Below are positions 25,235 through 35,274 of a stretch of 64,000 nt of DNA, one piece after another; position 1 is the first letter of the stretch, and every line of letters starts with the position of its first letter. Made by a program: the position numbers and the translations under genes. A model generated the notes under the pieces. That model did not search any database and had not been told where the DNA came from. It saw only the letters and a program-made list of their open reading frames with translations. Source of the stretch: an uncultured Alphaproteobacteria bacterium (GTDB lineage Bacteria; Pseudomonadota; Alphaproteobacteria; Methylaequorales; Methylaequoraceae); contig CACAYF010000003.1 of assembly GCA_902536655.1 (NCBI GenBank), positions 62,001 to 126,000 on the forward strand, in the 5' to 3' direction.

Positions 25235-26572
25235 ATGACTTCAAAGTTTGATTTATTTGTAATTGGTGGTGGATCGGGTGGAGTAAGGGCAGCAAGATAC
25301 GCTTCTTCGCTTGGCATAAATACTGGCATAGCAGAGGGGTCTCGCCTCGGAGGTACTTGTGTAAATAAAGGATGTATTCCTAAAAAACTTTATTCATTTG
25401 CTTCTCATTACAGAGAGGAATTAAACTTAATGGGATCATTTGGTTGGAAAATCGATAAGTCAAAATTTAGTTGGAACAAACTTGTTAAAAATAAAAAGAA
25501 AGAACTTTTTAGGCTCAATAGTATCTATCAAAATTTACTTGAAAACTCAAAAGTAAAAATCTTTGAAGATTATGCCGAATTTGTGGATCAAAACACATTA
25601 AAAGTTGGAAATAAATATATTCAATCAAAAAATATTTTGATTGCAGTTGGGACGAAACCAAGAGAACTCAATAAATTTAGTAATGTAAATATCTTGTCAT
25701 CAGATGAGGCATTTGATTTAAAAAAATTACCCAAAAATATTTTAATAATGGGGGGGGGATATATTGCAGTTGAATTTGCTTCAATTTTTAATGGATTAGG
25801 TGTTAATACATCTTTATGTGTACGAGGTAAAAGGATATTAAGTGATTTTGATAAAGAGATATCTGAATTTTTAATGCAACAAATGCAGGAAAAAGGTGTA
25901 AAAATAATAGTAGAAGATTTTCCCGAGAAGATTCAGTTAAAAAAAAACGGTTATCATGTATTTTTTAAAAATAAAACCAGAAGATATGAAAAGGTTATGG
26001 GAGCTTTGGGCCGTGTTCCAAACATATCAAAATTAAAGATTGAAAATGCGAAAATTAAACTTAATTTAGATGGTGCTATTCATACTGATGATTTATTTAA
26101 AACATCCGCTAAAAATATTTATGCTATCGGAGATGTCATAGACAAAGTGCAACTTACACCGGTTGCTATTTCAGAGGCGATGACTTTTGTAAATAATCTT
26201 AAATCTTCTAATAAAAAGAGGTTCAAGTATAAAAATATTCCAACTGCTGTATTTTCTAATCCAAATTATGCCTTTGTTGGTTACTCTGAAAATGAAGCTA
26301 AAACGATTTATAAAAAAATAAAAGTTTATAAATCTCAATTTCGATCGCTTAAATTCTCGATGTCAAAATCAAAGGAAAAAGTTCTTATTAAACTAATTAC
26401 TAAAGCTTCAAATGACAAGATTGTTGGTTTACATTATGTAGGCGAAAATGCTGCAGAGATTATACAAGGTTTTTCAGTTGCTGTTGTAAATGGCTTGACA
26501 AAAAGTCAACTTGATAAAACAATCGGAATCCACCCAACATGTGCTGAGGAGGTAGTTACTTTAAAAACGTAA
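25235..26572 (+). CDS. gor: Glutathione-disulfide reductase
   Basis: A 445-residue pyridine nucleotide-disulfide oxidoreductase: FAD site VIGGGSGGVRAARYA, redox-active disulfide GGTCVNKGCIPKKL, NADPH site ILIMGGGYIAVEFASIF, IYAIGDVIDKVQLTPVA, and the C-terminal dimer motif GIHPTCAEE with the catalytic His-Glu pair. It regenerates GSH from GSSG in the cytoplasm. It sits alone between a terminator and the DAHP synthase gene. Confidence 0.94.
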   Translation: MTSKFDLFVIGGGSGGVRAARYASSLGINTGIAEGSRLGGTCVNKGCIPKKLYSFASHYREELNLMGSFGWKIDKSKFSWNKLVKNKKKELFRLNSIYQNLLENSKVKIFEDYAEFVDQNTLKVGNKYIQSKNILIAVGTKPRELNKFSNVNILSSDEAFDLKKLPKNILIMGGGYIAVEFASIFNGLGVNTSLCVRGKRILSDFDKEISEFLMQQMQEKGVKIIVEDFPEKIQLKKNGYHVFFKNKTRRYEKVMGALGRVPNISKLKIENAKIKLNLDGAIHTDDLFKTSAKNIYAIGDVIDKVQLTPVAISEAMTFVNNLKSSNKKRFKYKNIPTAVFSNPNYAFVGYSENEAKTIYKKIKVYKSQFRSLKFSMSKSKEKVLIKLITKASNDKIVGLHYVGENAAEIIQGFSVAVVNGLTKSQLDKTIGIHPTCAEEVVTLKT

Positions 26573-26624
26573 TATAGAATATTAATTTGTATTTTAATTA
26601 CTAAGTTATTATAAAGTTAAGGTT

Positions 26625-27974
26625 ATGAAAGAAAATTGGTCCCCTCAATCTTGGAAATTTAAAAAAGCTTTACATCAGCCCGTATACGATAATGTTCCAA
26701 AGTTAAATAAAATAACAAAAAAGATGAAAAAGCTCCCACCTTTAGTTTTTGCTGGTGAGGTCAGGGAATTGAAATGCGAGTTAGCAAAATGTGCTGATGG
26801 AAAAGGTTTTCTGCTTCAAGCAGGAGATTGTGCAGAAAGTTTTGCTGAATTCCATCCAAATTACATTAGAGATACATTTAGAGTAATCATGCAGATGGCA
26901 GTGATTTTATCATTTGCCTCAGGTGTACCAGTTGTAAAATTAGGAAGACTAGCTGGTCAATTCGCAAAACCAAGATCATCTCCAGTTGAAAAAAAAGGAG
27001 ACTTAGAACTTCCCAGTTATTTAGGTGATATGATCAATTGTATAGATTTTTCCAAAAAAGCTCGTGAACCCGACCCTGAAAGAATGATTCAGGCCTACAA
27101 TCAAGCTGCTTCAACTCAAAACCTATTAAGAGCGTTTGCTTACGGTGGTTATGCTGATTTATCCACGATTCAGAGTTGGAATCTTGATTTTGTAAAAAAG
27201 TCAAAACAAGGTTCAAATTTTAAAAATTTAGCAAACAGAATTTCAGAATGTTTAAATTTTATGAATGCTTGTGGTGTGAACAATCAGAATGTAAGACAAC
27301 TCTCTGAAACAAACTTTTACATTTCTCATGAAGCCTTGCTTCTTCACTATGAGTCTGCATTTACAAGAATTGATAGCACAACTGGTAATTGGTATAATGT
27401 GGGTGCACATATGTTATGGATTGGTGATAGAACAAGAGATTTAAATGGTGCACATGTCGAGTTTTGTTCTGGAATAAGTAATCCTGTGGGAATTAAAATT
27501 GGGCCAACAACAGATTATACGGAGTTAGTCAAGGTTATTAAAAGAATTAATCCTAAAAATGATAAAGGAAAAATTGTTTTAATTGTTAGAATGGGTGCTA
27601 GAAAAGTTGAAAAGCTATTTCCTTCAATTATCAAAGCTATAAAAAAAAATAAACTTAACGTAGTTTGGTCATGTGATCCAATGCATGCTAATACGGAGAA
27701 AGCAAAAAGTGGTTATAAAACAAGAATTTTTAAGAATATATTATCTGAAGTAAAATCATTTTTCAAAGTTCATAAAAATGAGGGAACATACGCTGGTGGT
27801 ATACACTTAGAAATGACAGGACAAAACGTTACTGAATGTATGGGGGGTATGCAGAAAATTTCTGACAAAGATTTAAGTAGTAGATACCATACACATTGCG
27901 ACCCAAGACTTAATGCCTCCCAATCAATTGAGTTGGCTTTCCTTATAGCGTCACATTTAAAGAAAATCCGTTAG
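26625..27974 (+). CDS. 3-deoxy-7-phosphoheptulonate synthase, class II
   Basis: A 449-residue class II (plant/actinobacterial-like) DAHP synthase: WSPQSWKFKKALHQPVY, LQAGDCAESFAEFHPNYIRD, KLGRLAGQFAKPRSSP, GAHMLWIGDRTRDLNGAHVEF, WSCDPMHANT and THCDPRLNASQSIELAF. It condenses PEP and erythrose-4-phosphate to open the shikimate pathway. It is not homologous in sequence to E. coli AroG/F/H. The nadE ribosome site begins 3 bases after its stop. Confidence 0.96.
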   Translation: MKENWSPQSWKFKKALHQPVYDNVPKLNKITKKMKKLPPLVFAGEVRELKCELAKCADGKGFLLQAGDCAESFAEFHPNYIRDTFRVIMQMAVILSFASGVPVVKLGRLAGQFAKPRSSPVEKKGDLELPSYLGDMINCIDFSKKAREPDPERMIQAYNQAASTQNLLRAFAYGGYADLSTIQSWNLDFVKKSKQGSNFKNLANRISECLNFMNACGVNNQNVRQLSETNFYISHEALLLHYESAFTRIDSTTGNWYNVGAHMLWIGDRTRDLNGAHVEFCSGISNPVGIKIGPTTDYTELVKVIKRINPKNDKGKIVLIVRMGARKVEKLFPSIIKAIKKNKLNVVWSCDPMHANTEKAKSGYKTRIFKNILSEVKSFFKVHKNEGTYAGGIHLEMTGQNVTECMGGMQKISDKDLSSRYHTHCDPRLNASQSIELAFLIASHLKKIR

Positions 27975-27977
27975 TAA

Positions 27978-27983
27978 AAGGAG
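27978..27983 (+). promoter_or_regulatory. Ribosome binding site that places the nadE start at AUA
   Basis: AAGGAG is followed by a 7-nt spacer ATTTGTT and then ATA AAG ATT, where the family expects Met-Lys-Ile. There is no ATG, GTG, TTG or CTG in frame between the upstream in-frame stop and codon 42. Confidence 0.75.
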
Positions 27984-27990
27984 ATTTGTT

Positions 27991-29616
27991 ATAAAGATTT
28001 TTGTTTCCCAGAAAAATACAATAGTTGGTGATATAGAAGGTAATTTTGAGGTTTTAAAAAAGTCTTACTGCAATGCAGTTTCACAAAATTGTGATCTCTT
28101 TTTAACCCCTGAATTGTCACTAACTGGTTATCCTCCACAAGACCTTCTACACAGAAAAGATTTCTTAAAAAAGGTTGCGGTATATAAACAAAAAATTATT
28201 AATATTACAAAGAAAAAAAATACAATCTTTGCACTAAATATTCCTCTTTTAGAAAACAATGAAATTACAAATGCATTACTCTTAGTTCAATCAGGAAAAA
28301 TTATATATTCGGTTCAAAAAAGGATTTTACCAAATTATGGAGTTTTCGACGAAAAAAGATATTTTTCATCAACAAAATCAAAAACAAAATATTTCAATTA
28401 TGGAAATAAAAAAATTGAATTTTTAATATGCGAAGATATGTGGACAAATGACTTTATTGAGAAAAAAAATAAAAAGTTAGATCTCATTGTTGTTATTAAT
28501 GCTTCTCCATTTGAAATTGGAAAGCTTGAGCTAAGACATAGTCACGCCTCAAAAAGGGCAAAATATTTTAAATGCAGTTTAGTTTATGTTAATTTGGTTG
28601 GTTCTCAAGATGATCTCATTTTTGATGGTGGATCTTTTGTGATGAATAAGTTAGGTAAAATTATAATTCAAGAAAAATTTTTTGAAGAATGTGAAACTAA
28701 TTTTGTTGTAGATTCACAAATCGAAAAGAAACAAATTAAGAAGATTAGTAAGTATGAAAATTTGTATAGAGCTTTGATGTTAGGTCTGAAAAATTATATG
28801 TTCAAAAATGGTTTTCGTTTTGCACATCTTGGATTATCTGGAGGGATTGATTCAGCTTTAACTCTTGCAATTTTAGCGGATACTATAGAGAGTGAAAATA
28901 TTCATTCTTTTTATCTTCCATCTAAATACTCTAGTAATGATAGTAAAAAAGATGCTGAATCTCTCTCTAAAAACGTTGGTATAAAAACATCAGAAATTTC
29001 AATCGAAAGTTTACGAAATTCAATACTTAAACAACTAAACCCTATATTTAAAAATTATAAGGACGATGTGACTGAAGAAAATATTCAATCCAGAGTAAGA
29101 GGACTAATCCTAATGGCTTTGTCGAATAAACTAAATTCTCTGCTTATTACAACTGGAAACAAATCTGAACTTGCTGTTGGGTATTCCACTTTATATGGTG
29201 ATATGTGTGGAGGTTATTCATTGTTAAAAGACGTTTATAAAACTGATGTATTTGAACTTTGCAGATGGAGAAATGAAAATACCTTGCCTCAGTTTAAAGT
29301 AAAAAGAAACAATATAATTCCGGAAGAAATTTTAACAAAAGAACCTTCAGCAGAATTGAAATATGACCAAAAAGATTCTGATTTATTACCGCCTTATGAA
29401 ATTCTAGATAAAATTCTATCATATTTAATTGATGAGAATCGCGATATTAAATTTATAATAAAAAAAGGATTTTCTAAAAATGATGTAATAAAAATATGGA
29501 AAATGATTAAAAATTCTGAATTTAAAAGATATCAGTCAGCGATTGGACCAAAAGTGTCTAAAATGTCATTATCTCAAGATAGAAGATTCCCAATTACAAA
29601 TAGATTTGATCTATAA
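27991..29616 (+). CDS. nadE: Glutamine-dependent NAD+ synthetase, apparent AUA start
   Basis: With the start at 27991 the protein is 541 residues, normal for the fused enzyme. The N-terminal nitrilase domain has FLTPELSLTGYPP (catalytic Glu41), RILPNYGVFDEKRYF (Lys) and FLICEDMW (Cys). The C-terminal synthetase has the PP-loop LGLSGGIDSALTLA and TGNKSELAVGYSTLYGDMCGG. It amidates deamido-NAD with glutamine-derived ammonia. The track begins at TTG 28114, which would delete the catalytic Glu; the N-terminal residues before it are clearly homologous. Its stop overlaps the gltX ATG by one base. Confidence 0.9.
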   Translation: MKIFVSQKNTIVGDIEGNFEVLKKSYCNAVSQNCDLFLTPELSLTGYPPQDLLHRKDFLKKVAVYKQKIINITKKKNTIFALNIPLLENNEITNALLLVQSGKIIYSVQKRILPNYGVFDEKRYFSSTKSKTKYFNYGNKKIEFLICEDMWTNDFIEKKNKKLDLIVVINASPFEIGKLELRHSHASKRAKYFKCSLVYVNLVGSQDDLIFDGGSFVMNKLGKIIIQEKFFEECETNFVVDSQIEKKQIKKISKYENLYRALMLGLKNYMFKNGFRFAHLGLSGGIDSALTLAILADTIESENIHSFYLPSKYSSNDSKKDAESLSKNVGIKTSEISIESLRNSILKQLNPIFKNYKDDVTEENIQSRVRGLILMALSNKLNSLLITTGNKSELAVGYSTLYGDMCGGYSLLKDVYKTDVFELCRWRNENTLPQFKVKRNNIIPEEILTKEPSAELKYDQKDSDLLPPYEILDKILSYLIDENRDIKFIIKKGFSKNDVIKIWKMIKNSEFKRYQSAIGPKVSKMSLSQDRRFPITNRFDL

Positions 29617-30950
29617 TGTTAAGATTTGCTCCAAGTCCAACTGGTTTATTGCATATGGGTAATGTTAGAGTTGCATTAATAAACTATTTGTATGCTAAAA
29701 AAAATAATTTAAGCTTCTTCCTTCGAATTGACGATACTGATCAAGATAGGTCAAAAACTGAATTTGTAGAATCAATAATAGAAGATCTCGAATGGTTGGG
29801 GATTCATTATAAAAAAGTAATTAGACAGTCAGAGAGAATTTCTAAGTATAAGGAAATTTTTGATTTCTTAAAAAATAAAAAATTTATTTATCCTTGTTTT
29901 GAATCAGCGGATGAACTCTCTTTAAAAAGAAAAATTCTTTTAAAACAGGGTAAGCCCCCAATCTATGACAGATCATCTCTAAGATTAAAAAAAAATGAAA
30001 TAATGGAATTAATTCAATCCGGTAAAAAACCACACTGGAGACTTAAGTTAGATGACGAAACTATCGAATGGTGTGACATGATTCACGGAAAAATTACCTT
30101 TTCTAATTTATCAGTTTCTGATCCTGTTGTATTTAGATCAGATGAAATGCCTTTATTCACTATTACTTCGGTGGTTGACGATGCAGACACTGGGGTTACT
30201 CATGTTTTTAGAGGTGACGACCATATCACAAATACAGCGGCTCAAATTAAGTTGTTTAAACTTATTGATGCAAAAGTACCAAAGTTTGGACACTTTCCAC
30301 TTATTAAATCAATATCTGGACAAGGTTTATCAAAAAGATCGGAGGATTTTTCAGTAAGGCAATTTAGAAAACAAAAAGTCTCACAAGTAGTATTATTAAA
30401 TTATCTTCAAAAGATAGGAACCAATCAATCATTTGAAAAGATAGATGATATTGACACTCTTTATAAGAATTTTAATATTAATAATTTTTCTAAAAATTCA
30501 GTTTTTTTTGATCCAAATGACGTTGAAAGAATAAATTCAAAATATTTAAAAACCTTGGACATTGAAACTGTGAAAGAAACCTTTGATTTAAATTTAGATA
30601 ATAAGTTTTGGTTAATTGTTCGATCTAATATTCATTCAATCGATGAAGCCAAAGAATGGTTTGATTTAGTAAAAAATGATTTCTTGATGACGAATAAAAT
30701 AATTTTAAAAAAACCATTAAAATCTATAATGCTTCAATTTATTCCTGAGAAATTAGATAATGATTTTTGGTCTGACTGGACTAATAAGATTTTAGAAAAT
30801 TTTGAGATTAAACCAAAAGTTCTTTATATTACTCTAAGAGAAATTTTAACTGGAAAAAAATATGGACCAAGCATGAATGACTTACTGACATTGATGAGAA
30901 AAGATGAGATTATAAAAAGAGTGGAATCTAATTGTGAAGAAGAAGATTAA
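29616..30950 (+). CDS. gltX: Glutamyl-tRNA synthetase
   Basis: A 444-residue class I synthetase: FAPSPTGLLHMGNVRVAL with the HIGH-like HMGN, FLRIDDTDQDRSK, DDADTGVTHVFRGDDHI, and the KMSKS-like GLSKR. The C-terminal anticodon-binding part is short. Alphaproteobacteria often have two GltX paralogues; which one this is cannot be said here. Overlaps nadE by one base and cimA by 17 bases. Confidence 0.94.
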   Translation: MLRFAPSPTGLLHMGNVRVALINYLYAKKNNLSFFLRIDDTDQDRSKTEFVESIIEDLEWLGIHYKKVIRQSERISKYKEIFDFLKNKKFIYPCFESADELSLKRKILLKQGKPPIYDRSSLRLKKNEIMELIQSGKKPHWRLKLDDETIEWCDMIHGKITFSNLSVSDPVVFRSDEMPLFTITSVVDDADTGVTHVFRGDDHITNTAAQIKLFKLIDAKVPKFGHFPLIKSISGQGLSKRSEDFSVRQFRKQKVSQVVLLNYLQKIGTNQSFEKIDDIDTLYKNFNINNFSKNSVFFDPNDVERINSKYLKTLDIETVKETFDLNLDNKFWLIVRSNIHSIDEAKEWFDLVKNDFLMTNKIILKKPLKSIMLQFIPEKLDNDFWSDWTNKILENFEIKPKVLYITLREILTGKKYGPSMNDLLTLMRKDEIIKRVESNCEEED

Positions 30951-32508
30951 ATTATACGATAGTACTCTAAGAGATGGTGCTCAAACAAAAGGCGTGAACT
31001 TTAGTTTAGACGACAAATTAAAAATTATATCATTATTGGATGAAATTGGAATCGATTACATAGAGGGTGGATGGCCTGGAGCTAATCCTACAGACAATCA
31101 ATTCTTCCAAAAAATTCCTAAATTAAATAATTCTAAAGCTGTTGCTTTTGGTATGATGAGAAAATTTGGGAAAAGTTCACATGAAGATTCTGGTCTGAAT
31201 GCAGTTCTTAATTCTGGTGTTTCGACAGTTTGTTTGGTTGGAAAGTCGTGGGATTTTCACGTAAAAAACGCATTAAAAATTCCTTTAAATAAGAATCTGG
31301 ATATGATTGGCGATAGTTTAACTTTTGCATCGAAAAGAGTTGATGAGGTGTTATTTGACGCTGAGCATTTTTTTGATGGATATAAGACTAATAAAGAATA
31401 CTCTTTAAAAGCAATCAAAACAGCTTACGATGCCGGTGCTAATTGGATAATTTTATGTGATACAAATGGGGGAACCTTACCGCATGAGTTAAAAAATGTT
31501 TTTAATGAAGTGAAAAAAATTGTTCCAGAAAGTATGATCGGTGTTCATTTCCATAATGATACAGATAATGCTACATACAATTCATTAGAATCCATCAGAA
31601 ATGGAATTACTCAGGTTCAAGGCACCTTCAATGGTCTTGGTGAAAGATGCGGAAATGCTAATCTTATAAATGTTGCAGCGAATGCAATCTTAAAAATGGG
31701 TTTCGAGTGTCGCTTAAAAAAAAAAATACACAATTTAACATTTGCAAGCAGATTTATTGATGAAACTTTAAATAGAGAGTCTCAAAGAAACTTACCGTTT
31801 GTAGGTTCAGCTGCGTTTGCGCATAAAGGGGGACTTCATATTTCTGCGGTTGAGAAGGATCCAAGATGTTATGAACACATTGACCCAAGACAAATTGGAA
31901 ATGAAAGGGTGTTAGTAGTTTCTAATCAGTCTGGAAAAAGTAACATAATAAATAAATTAAAAAAATTAAAAATTAATGTTAAAAATAAAGAAAAAAAGGT
32001 TATTAAATTTCTAGAAAAAATTAAAGAACAAGAATTCTTAGGTTACGCATATGACGGCGCCGAAGCAAGTTTTGAGCTTTTAGCTAAAAGAGTCTTCCAG
32101 AGATTTAGCGAGTTTTATAATCTTGAAAGTTTCAAAGTTTCTGATGAGAAGAGAAAAAATATTAAAAATGAGTTTGTTCCTTTCTCCGAGGCTAGGGTAA
32201 AGATTTTTGTTGGAGAAAAAAGTTTTTTCAGTGCAGCGGAGGGTAACGGACCTATTCACGCCTTAGATATGGCTTTAAGGAATGCACTAATTAAATTCTA
32301 TCCTAGAATTAAAAAATTAAATTTAGTCGATTACAAAGTTAGAATTTTATCACCTCAAGATGGAACTAAAGCTCTTGTAAGAGTAAGAATTGAATCTAAA
32401 AATGACAAATTACAGTGGTCAACAATTGGAGTTTCACATAATGTTATAGATGCTTCATATATTGCACTAAATGATAGCATTACATACCATCTGCTAAAAT
32501 CGAAGTAA
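30934..32508 (+). CDS. cimA: (R)-citramalate synthase
   Basis: A 524-residue protein of the isopropylmalate synthase superfamily: LYDSTLRDGAQTKGVNFS, DYIEGGWPGANPTD, GVHFHNDTDNA, GTFNGLGERCGNANL, and SAFAHKGGLHISAVEKDP. These features fit the CimA branch, which condenses pyruvate and acetyl-CoA to citramalate for threonine-independent isoleucine synthesis. A C-terminal LeuA allosteric-like domain is present. The start is a GTG inside gltX. Confidence 0.9.
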   Translation: MKKKIKLYDSTLRDGAQTKGVNFSLDDKLKIISLLDEIGIDYIEGGWPGANPTDNQFFQKIPKLNNSKAVAFGMMRKFGKSSHEDSGLNAVLNSGVSTVCLVGKSWDFHVKNALKIPLNKNLDMIGDSLTFASKRVDEVLFDAEHFFDGYKTNKEYSLKAIKTAYDAGANWIILCDTNGGTLPHELKNVFNEVKKIVPESMIGVHFHNDTDNATYNSLESIRNGITQVQGTFNGLGERCGNANLINVAANAILKMGFECRLKKKIHNLTFASRFIDETLNRESQRNLPFVGSAAFAHKGGLHISAVEKDPRCYEHIDPRQIGNERVLVVSNQSGKSNIINKLKKLKINVKNKEKKVIKFLEKIKEQEFLGYAYDGAEASFELLAKRVFQRFSEFYNLESFKVSDEKRKNIKNEFVPFSEARVKIFVGEKSFFSAAEGNGPIHALDMALRNALIKFYPRIKKLNLVDYKVRILSPQDGTKALVRVRIESKNDKLQWSTIGVSHNVIDASYIALNDSITYHLLKSK

Positions 32509-32510
32509 TC

Positions 32511-33239
32511 GTGAAAAATTCATGCATACCTGAAATAGTTCTGGTAAATACTCAAATACCAGAAAATTTAGGGGCAACAGCGAGAGCGATGTTAAATTTT
32601 AATCTCAAAAACCTTAGAGTTGTATCTCCTTTTTTTGAACTCTCTAATGAAAAGATTATTCCACTTTCAGCTGGTGCTGGTTCTGTTATAAAAAATATAA
32701 AAAAATTTGTGGTTTTCGAAGATTCTGTTAAAGATCTAAACATTTTAATTGCTACTACAAACAGATTAAGATCAGTTAAAAAGAAGGAGATAACCTTTGA
32801 AAAATTAAATAAAATTATCTTAAATTCAAATAATAAAGTAGGGATTATTTTTGGGCCTGAAAAAAGTGGACTTGAAAATGAGCATTTATCAATTTGTGAC
32901 TATTATTTAAAGATCAATTCAAACCCAAAGTTTTCATCATTAAATCTCTCTCATGCTGTTTCCATAGTAGCATATGAGTTATGGAGTAGAAATTTATCTA
33001 AAAAAAGTTTGAGTTCGAAAAGAAAAAAAAAAAGTGACCTGCAAGCAACCAAAGGTGAGCTTTCCAATTTCCTACTTATTTTACAAGAACATCTAGAGGA
33101 AAACGGTTTCTTTTCTGTATTGGAAAGAAAAAAAATATTGGTTCAAAAAATTCGTAACATTTTTACTAAACTTGAATTAACATCGCGAGATATTTCAACG
33201 CTTCTTGGAATAATTAAAAATTTAATAAAAAACAAGTAA
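32511..33239 (+). CDS. trmJ: TrmH-family RNA methyltransferase, TrmJ-like
   Basis: A 242-residue SPOUT methyltransferase: EIVLVNTQIPENLGATARAMLNF at the start, and the trefoil-knot motifs VGIIFGPEKSGLENEHL and FSSLNLSHAVSIVAYEL. TrmJ methylates the 2'-OH of tRNA position 32. Start is GTG, 2 bases after cimA. Confidence 0.87.
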   Translation: MKNSCIPEIVLVNTQIPENLGATARAMLNFNLKNLRVVSPFFELSNEKIIPLSAGAGSVIKNIKKFVVFEDSVKDLNILIATTNRLRSVKKKEITFEKLNKIILNSNNKVGIIFGPEKSGLENEHLSICDYYLKINSNPKFSSLNLSHAVSIVAYELWSRNLSKKSLSSKRKKKSDLQATKGELSNFLLILQEHLEENGFFSVLERKKILVQKIRNIFTKLELTSRDISTLLGIIKNLIKNK

Positions 33240-33281
33240 AAGTAATTTGACATAAAAAAAATTAAAAGTATATTTCACCTG

Positions 33282-33899
33282 ATGACTAGAATTTTAAAAT
33301 CAAAATATAAAATTGATAGACGACTCAGATGTAATTTATGGGGAAGACCTAAAAGCCCATTTAATAGAAGAGATTATCCACCCGGCCTAAACGGACAAAA
33401 TAGAAAAAAAAAACCCTCTGATTTCGGAATTCAACTAATGGCTAAACAAAAGCTAAAAAGTCATTATGGATATATTACTGAAAAACAATTCAGAAATTTA
33501 TTCCACAAGGCTTCTAAAATTAAGGGTAACACGAGCGAGAATCTTATAGAATTGTTAGAGAGAAGACTAGACGCGACAGTCTACAGAATGAAATTCTCAA
33601 CTACTATTTTTGCTGCTCGACAATTTGTAAGTCACGGCCATATTTTAGTAAATGGAAAAAAAGTAACTATTTCATCTTATTCTTTAAAAGACGGAGATAT
33701 TGTTGAAGTTAAAGAAAAAAGTCGAGAAATCCCAGTTTTACTAGAAGCTATTAGTTCCACGGAAAGAGAGACTCCCCAATACTTATCAGTTGATTACGAC
33801 AAGCTTAAAGGTACCTTCGTAAAGGGTCCTAAATTTGATGAAGTACCGTATCCAGTTGTAATGGAGCCAAACTTAGTTATTGAGTATTATTCAAGATAG
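33282..33899 (+). CDS. rpsD: 30S ribosomal protein S4
   Basis: A 205-residue S4 with the alphaproteobacterial N terminus ([28 protein letters not shown]), [18 protein letters not shown], and the S4 RNA-binding domain [34 protein letters not shown]. The N-terminal zinc cysteines of some S4 proteins are absent, as usual for this group. Primary 16S rRNA-binding assembly protein. Confidence 0.98.
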   Translation: MTRILKSKYKIDRRLRCNLWGRPKSPFNRRDYPPGLNGQNRKKKPSDFGIQLMAKQKLKSHYGYITEKQFRNLFHKASKIKGNTSENLIELLERRLDATVYRMKFSTTIFAARQFVSHGHILVNGKKVTISSYSLKDGDIVEVKEKSREIPVLLEAISSTERETPQYLSVDYDKLKGTFVKGPKFDEVPYPVVMEPNLVIEYYSR

Positions 33900-33950
33900 C
33901 TTGTAGAAAATTCTCTTTAAAAATCTAAAATTCAGATTAGGATTACTTTA

Positions 33951-34706
33951 ATGAATTTAAGTGCTCTTATAATCGCTCGTAATGAAGAAAAAAAAATTGA
34001 ACTTACGCTTAAATCGTTGAGTTTTGTAGATGAAATTGTTGTGATATTAGACAGATCAATCGATGATACAAAGAAAGTAGCCTCAAAATATACAAAAAAA
34101 ATTTATGAAGGTTCATGGAAATCTGAGGGAAAAAGGAGAAATTACGGTATTTCTAAATGCAGTTCACAATGGATTTTGGAGATCGATGCAGATGAATTAG
34201 TAACCAAGTCGTTAGAAAAAGAAATACTTCAAAAATTGAAATTTAAAAATTTTGATTTTTATTATGTTTCTTTGACTAACTTTATTGGTAATAAAAAGGT
34301 AACAAAAGGTTGGATGGCTTGTCTTGCTCCTGATGGAAAGTTTTGTTTATTCAGGAAAGGAACGAAAGTTTGGATTGATGGAAGTGTTCATCCACAATAT
34401 CAAATTAAAGGAAAAAAAGGAAAGCCTTTTGTAAACTCTTTGAATCATTATTTATCAAAGGACATTTCTGAATTATTATCAAAGTTTAACAGAAATACTA
34501 CTTTGTACGCAGACGATCTAAGAAAAGAGGGCAAAAGCCTACATAAGTTAATTTCGGTTAGAAAGATCTTTTCAAGGTTTATTAAATCTTTTATTACAAG
34601 AAGAGGTTTTCAGTTTGGTGGATTAGGAGTTTTAATTGGTATCCTATGTGCTATTTATCCATATGTCTCGGCTATTAAATGCAGAGAAGATAGAATTAAG
34701 TTTTAA
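33951..34706 (+). CDS. Glycosyltransferase family 2, WaaE/KdtX-like
   Basis: A 251-residue enzyme: SALIIARNEEKKIELTLKSL, DEIVVILDRSIDDTKKVA, GISKCSSQWILEIDADELV (DxD metal site), GWMACLAPDGKFCLFRKG and NHYLSKDISELLSKFNRNT with a C-terminal membrane-associated helix. This pattern fits LPS core glycosyltransferases such as WaaE. Acceptor uncertain. Ends 11 bases inside the opposite-strand grxD. Confidence 0.87.
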   Translation: MNLSALIIARNEEKKIELTLKSLSFVDEIVVILDRSIDDTKKVASKYTKKIYEGSWKSEGKRRNYGISKCSSQWILEIDADELVTKSLEKEILQKLKFKNFDFYYVSLTNFIGNKKVTKGWMACLAPDGKFCLFRKGTKVWIDGSVHPQYQIKGKKGKPFVNSLNHYLSKDISELLSKFNRNTTLYADDLRKEGKSLHKLISVRKIFSRFIKSFITRRGFQFGGLGVLIGILCAIYPYVSAIKCREDRIKF

Positions 34707-35031
34707 TTTTAAAGTTGATATTTTTTTCTTTTAGAAAGTCCTCAATTTCACCATTTTCGAGCATTTCTTTTAAAATATCACACCCTCCAATAAATTCTTT
34801 TTTAATGTAAATCTGAGGAATAGTTGGCCATTCTGAATAAACTTTTATTCCTTCCCTAAGTTCTATGTCATCTAAAACATTGTAGCTTTGATAATTTATA
34901 CCCAGGTAATTTAATATTCCAACTACGTTTGCAGAGAAACCACACTGGGGAAAATCTGGAGTTCCTTTCATGAATAAAACTACGTCATCATTTTCGATCA
35001 TAGTGTCAATTTTTTTATCAATATTTGTCAT
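34696..35031 (-). CDS. grxD: Monothiol glutaredoxin Grx4-type
   Basis: A 111-residue glutaredoxin with the single-cysteine active site PQCGFSANVVGIL, KGTPDFPQ upstream, WPTIPQIYI (cis-Pro) and FIGGCDILKEM for glutathione binding. Such proteins carry a glutathione-ligated [2Fe-2S] cluster and partner with BolA in iron-sulfur trafficking and iron sensing; the bolA gene lies directly upstream. Confidence 0.95.
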   Translation of the reverse strand: MTNIDKKIDTMIENDDVVLFMKGTPDFPQCGFSANVVGILNYLGINYQSYNVLDDIELREGIKVYSEWPTIPQIYIKKEFIGGCDILKEMLENGEIEDFLKEKNINFKIKT

Positions 35032-35043
35032 AAATTTTCCTAT

Positions 35044-35274
35044 TTAACTTTCAGAGGTAGTTAGCATTAGTGCATGAAGTGTTGTACCCATGTGTGAACC
35101 TATTGCTTCATAAACCATTTTGTGCTGTTTAAGTTTTGATAAACCTTTAAATTTCTGAGAAATAATTTTAGCGTGATAGTGATTGTTGTCACCTCTAATA
35201 TCATTAACTTCAATGATAGCATCTGGTATTTTTTGTTTTATAAGTTTAGTTATTTCTTGAGCGCTTAAAGTCAT
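35044..35274 (-). CDS. BolA family protein
   Basis: A 76-residue protein with [42 protein letters not shown], a clear BolA/YrbA-type class-II KH fold; His residues in the DNNHYH loop can ligate the cluster shared with GrxD. It is sandwiched between purL (overlap 4 bases) and grxD, a common alphaproteobacterial order. Confidence 0.93.
   Translation of the reverse strand: MTLSAQEITKLIKQKIPDAIIEVNDIRGDNNHYHAKIISQKFKGLSKLKQHKMVYEAIGSHMGTTLHALMLTTSES

Noticed and set aside
28114-28116. TTG as nadE start
   Set aside because: It would remove the conserved first 41 residues and the catalytic glutamate of the nitrilase domain.
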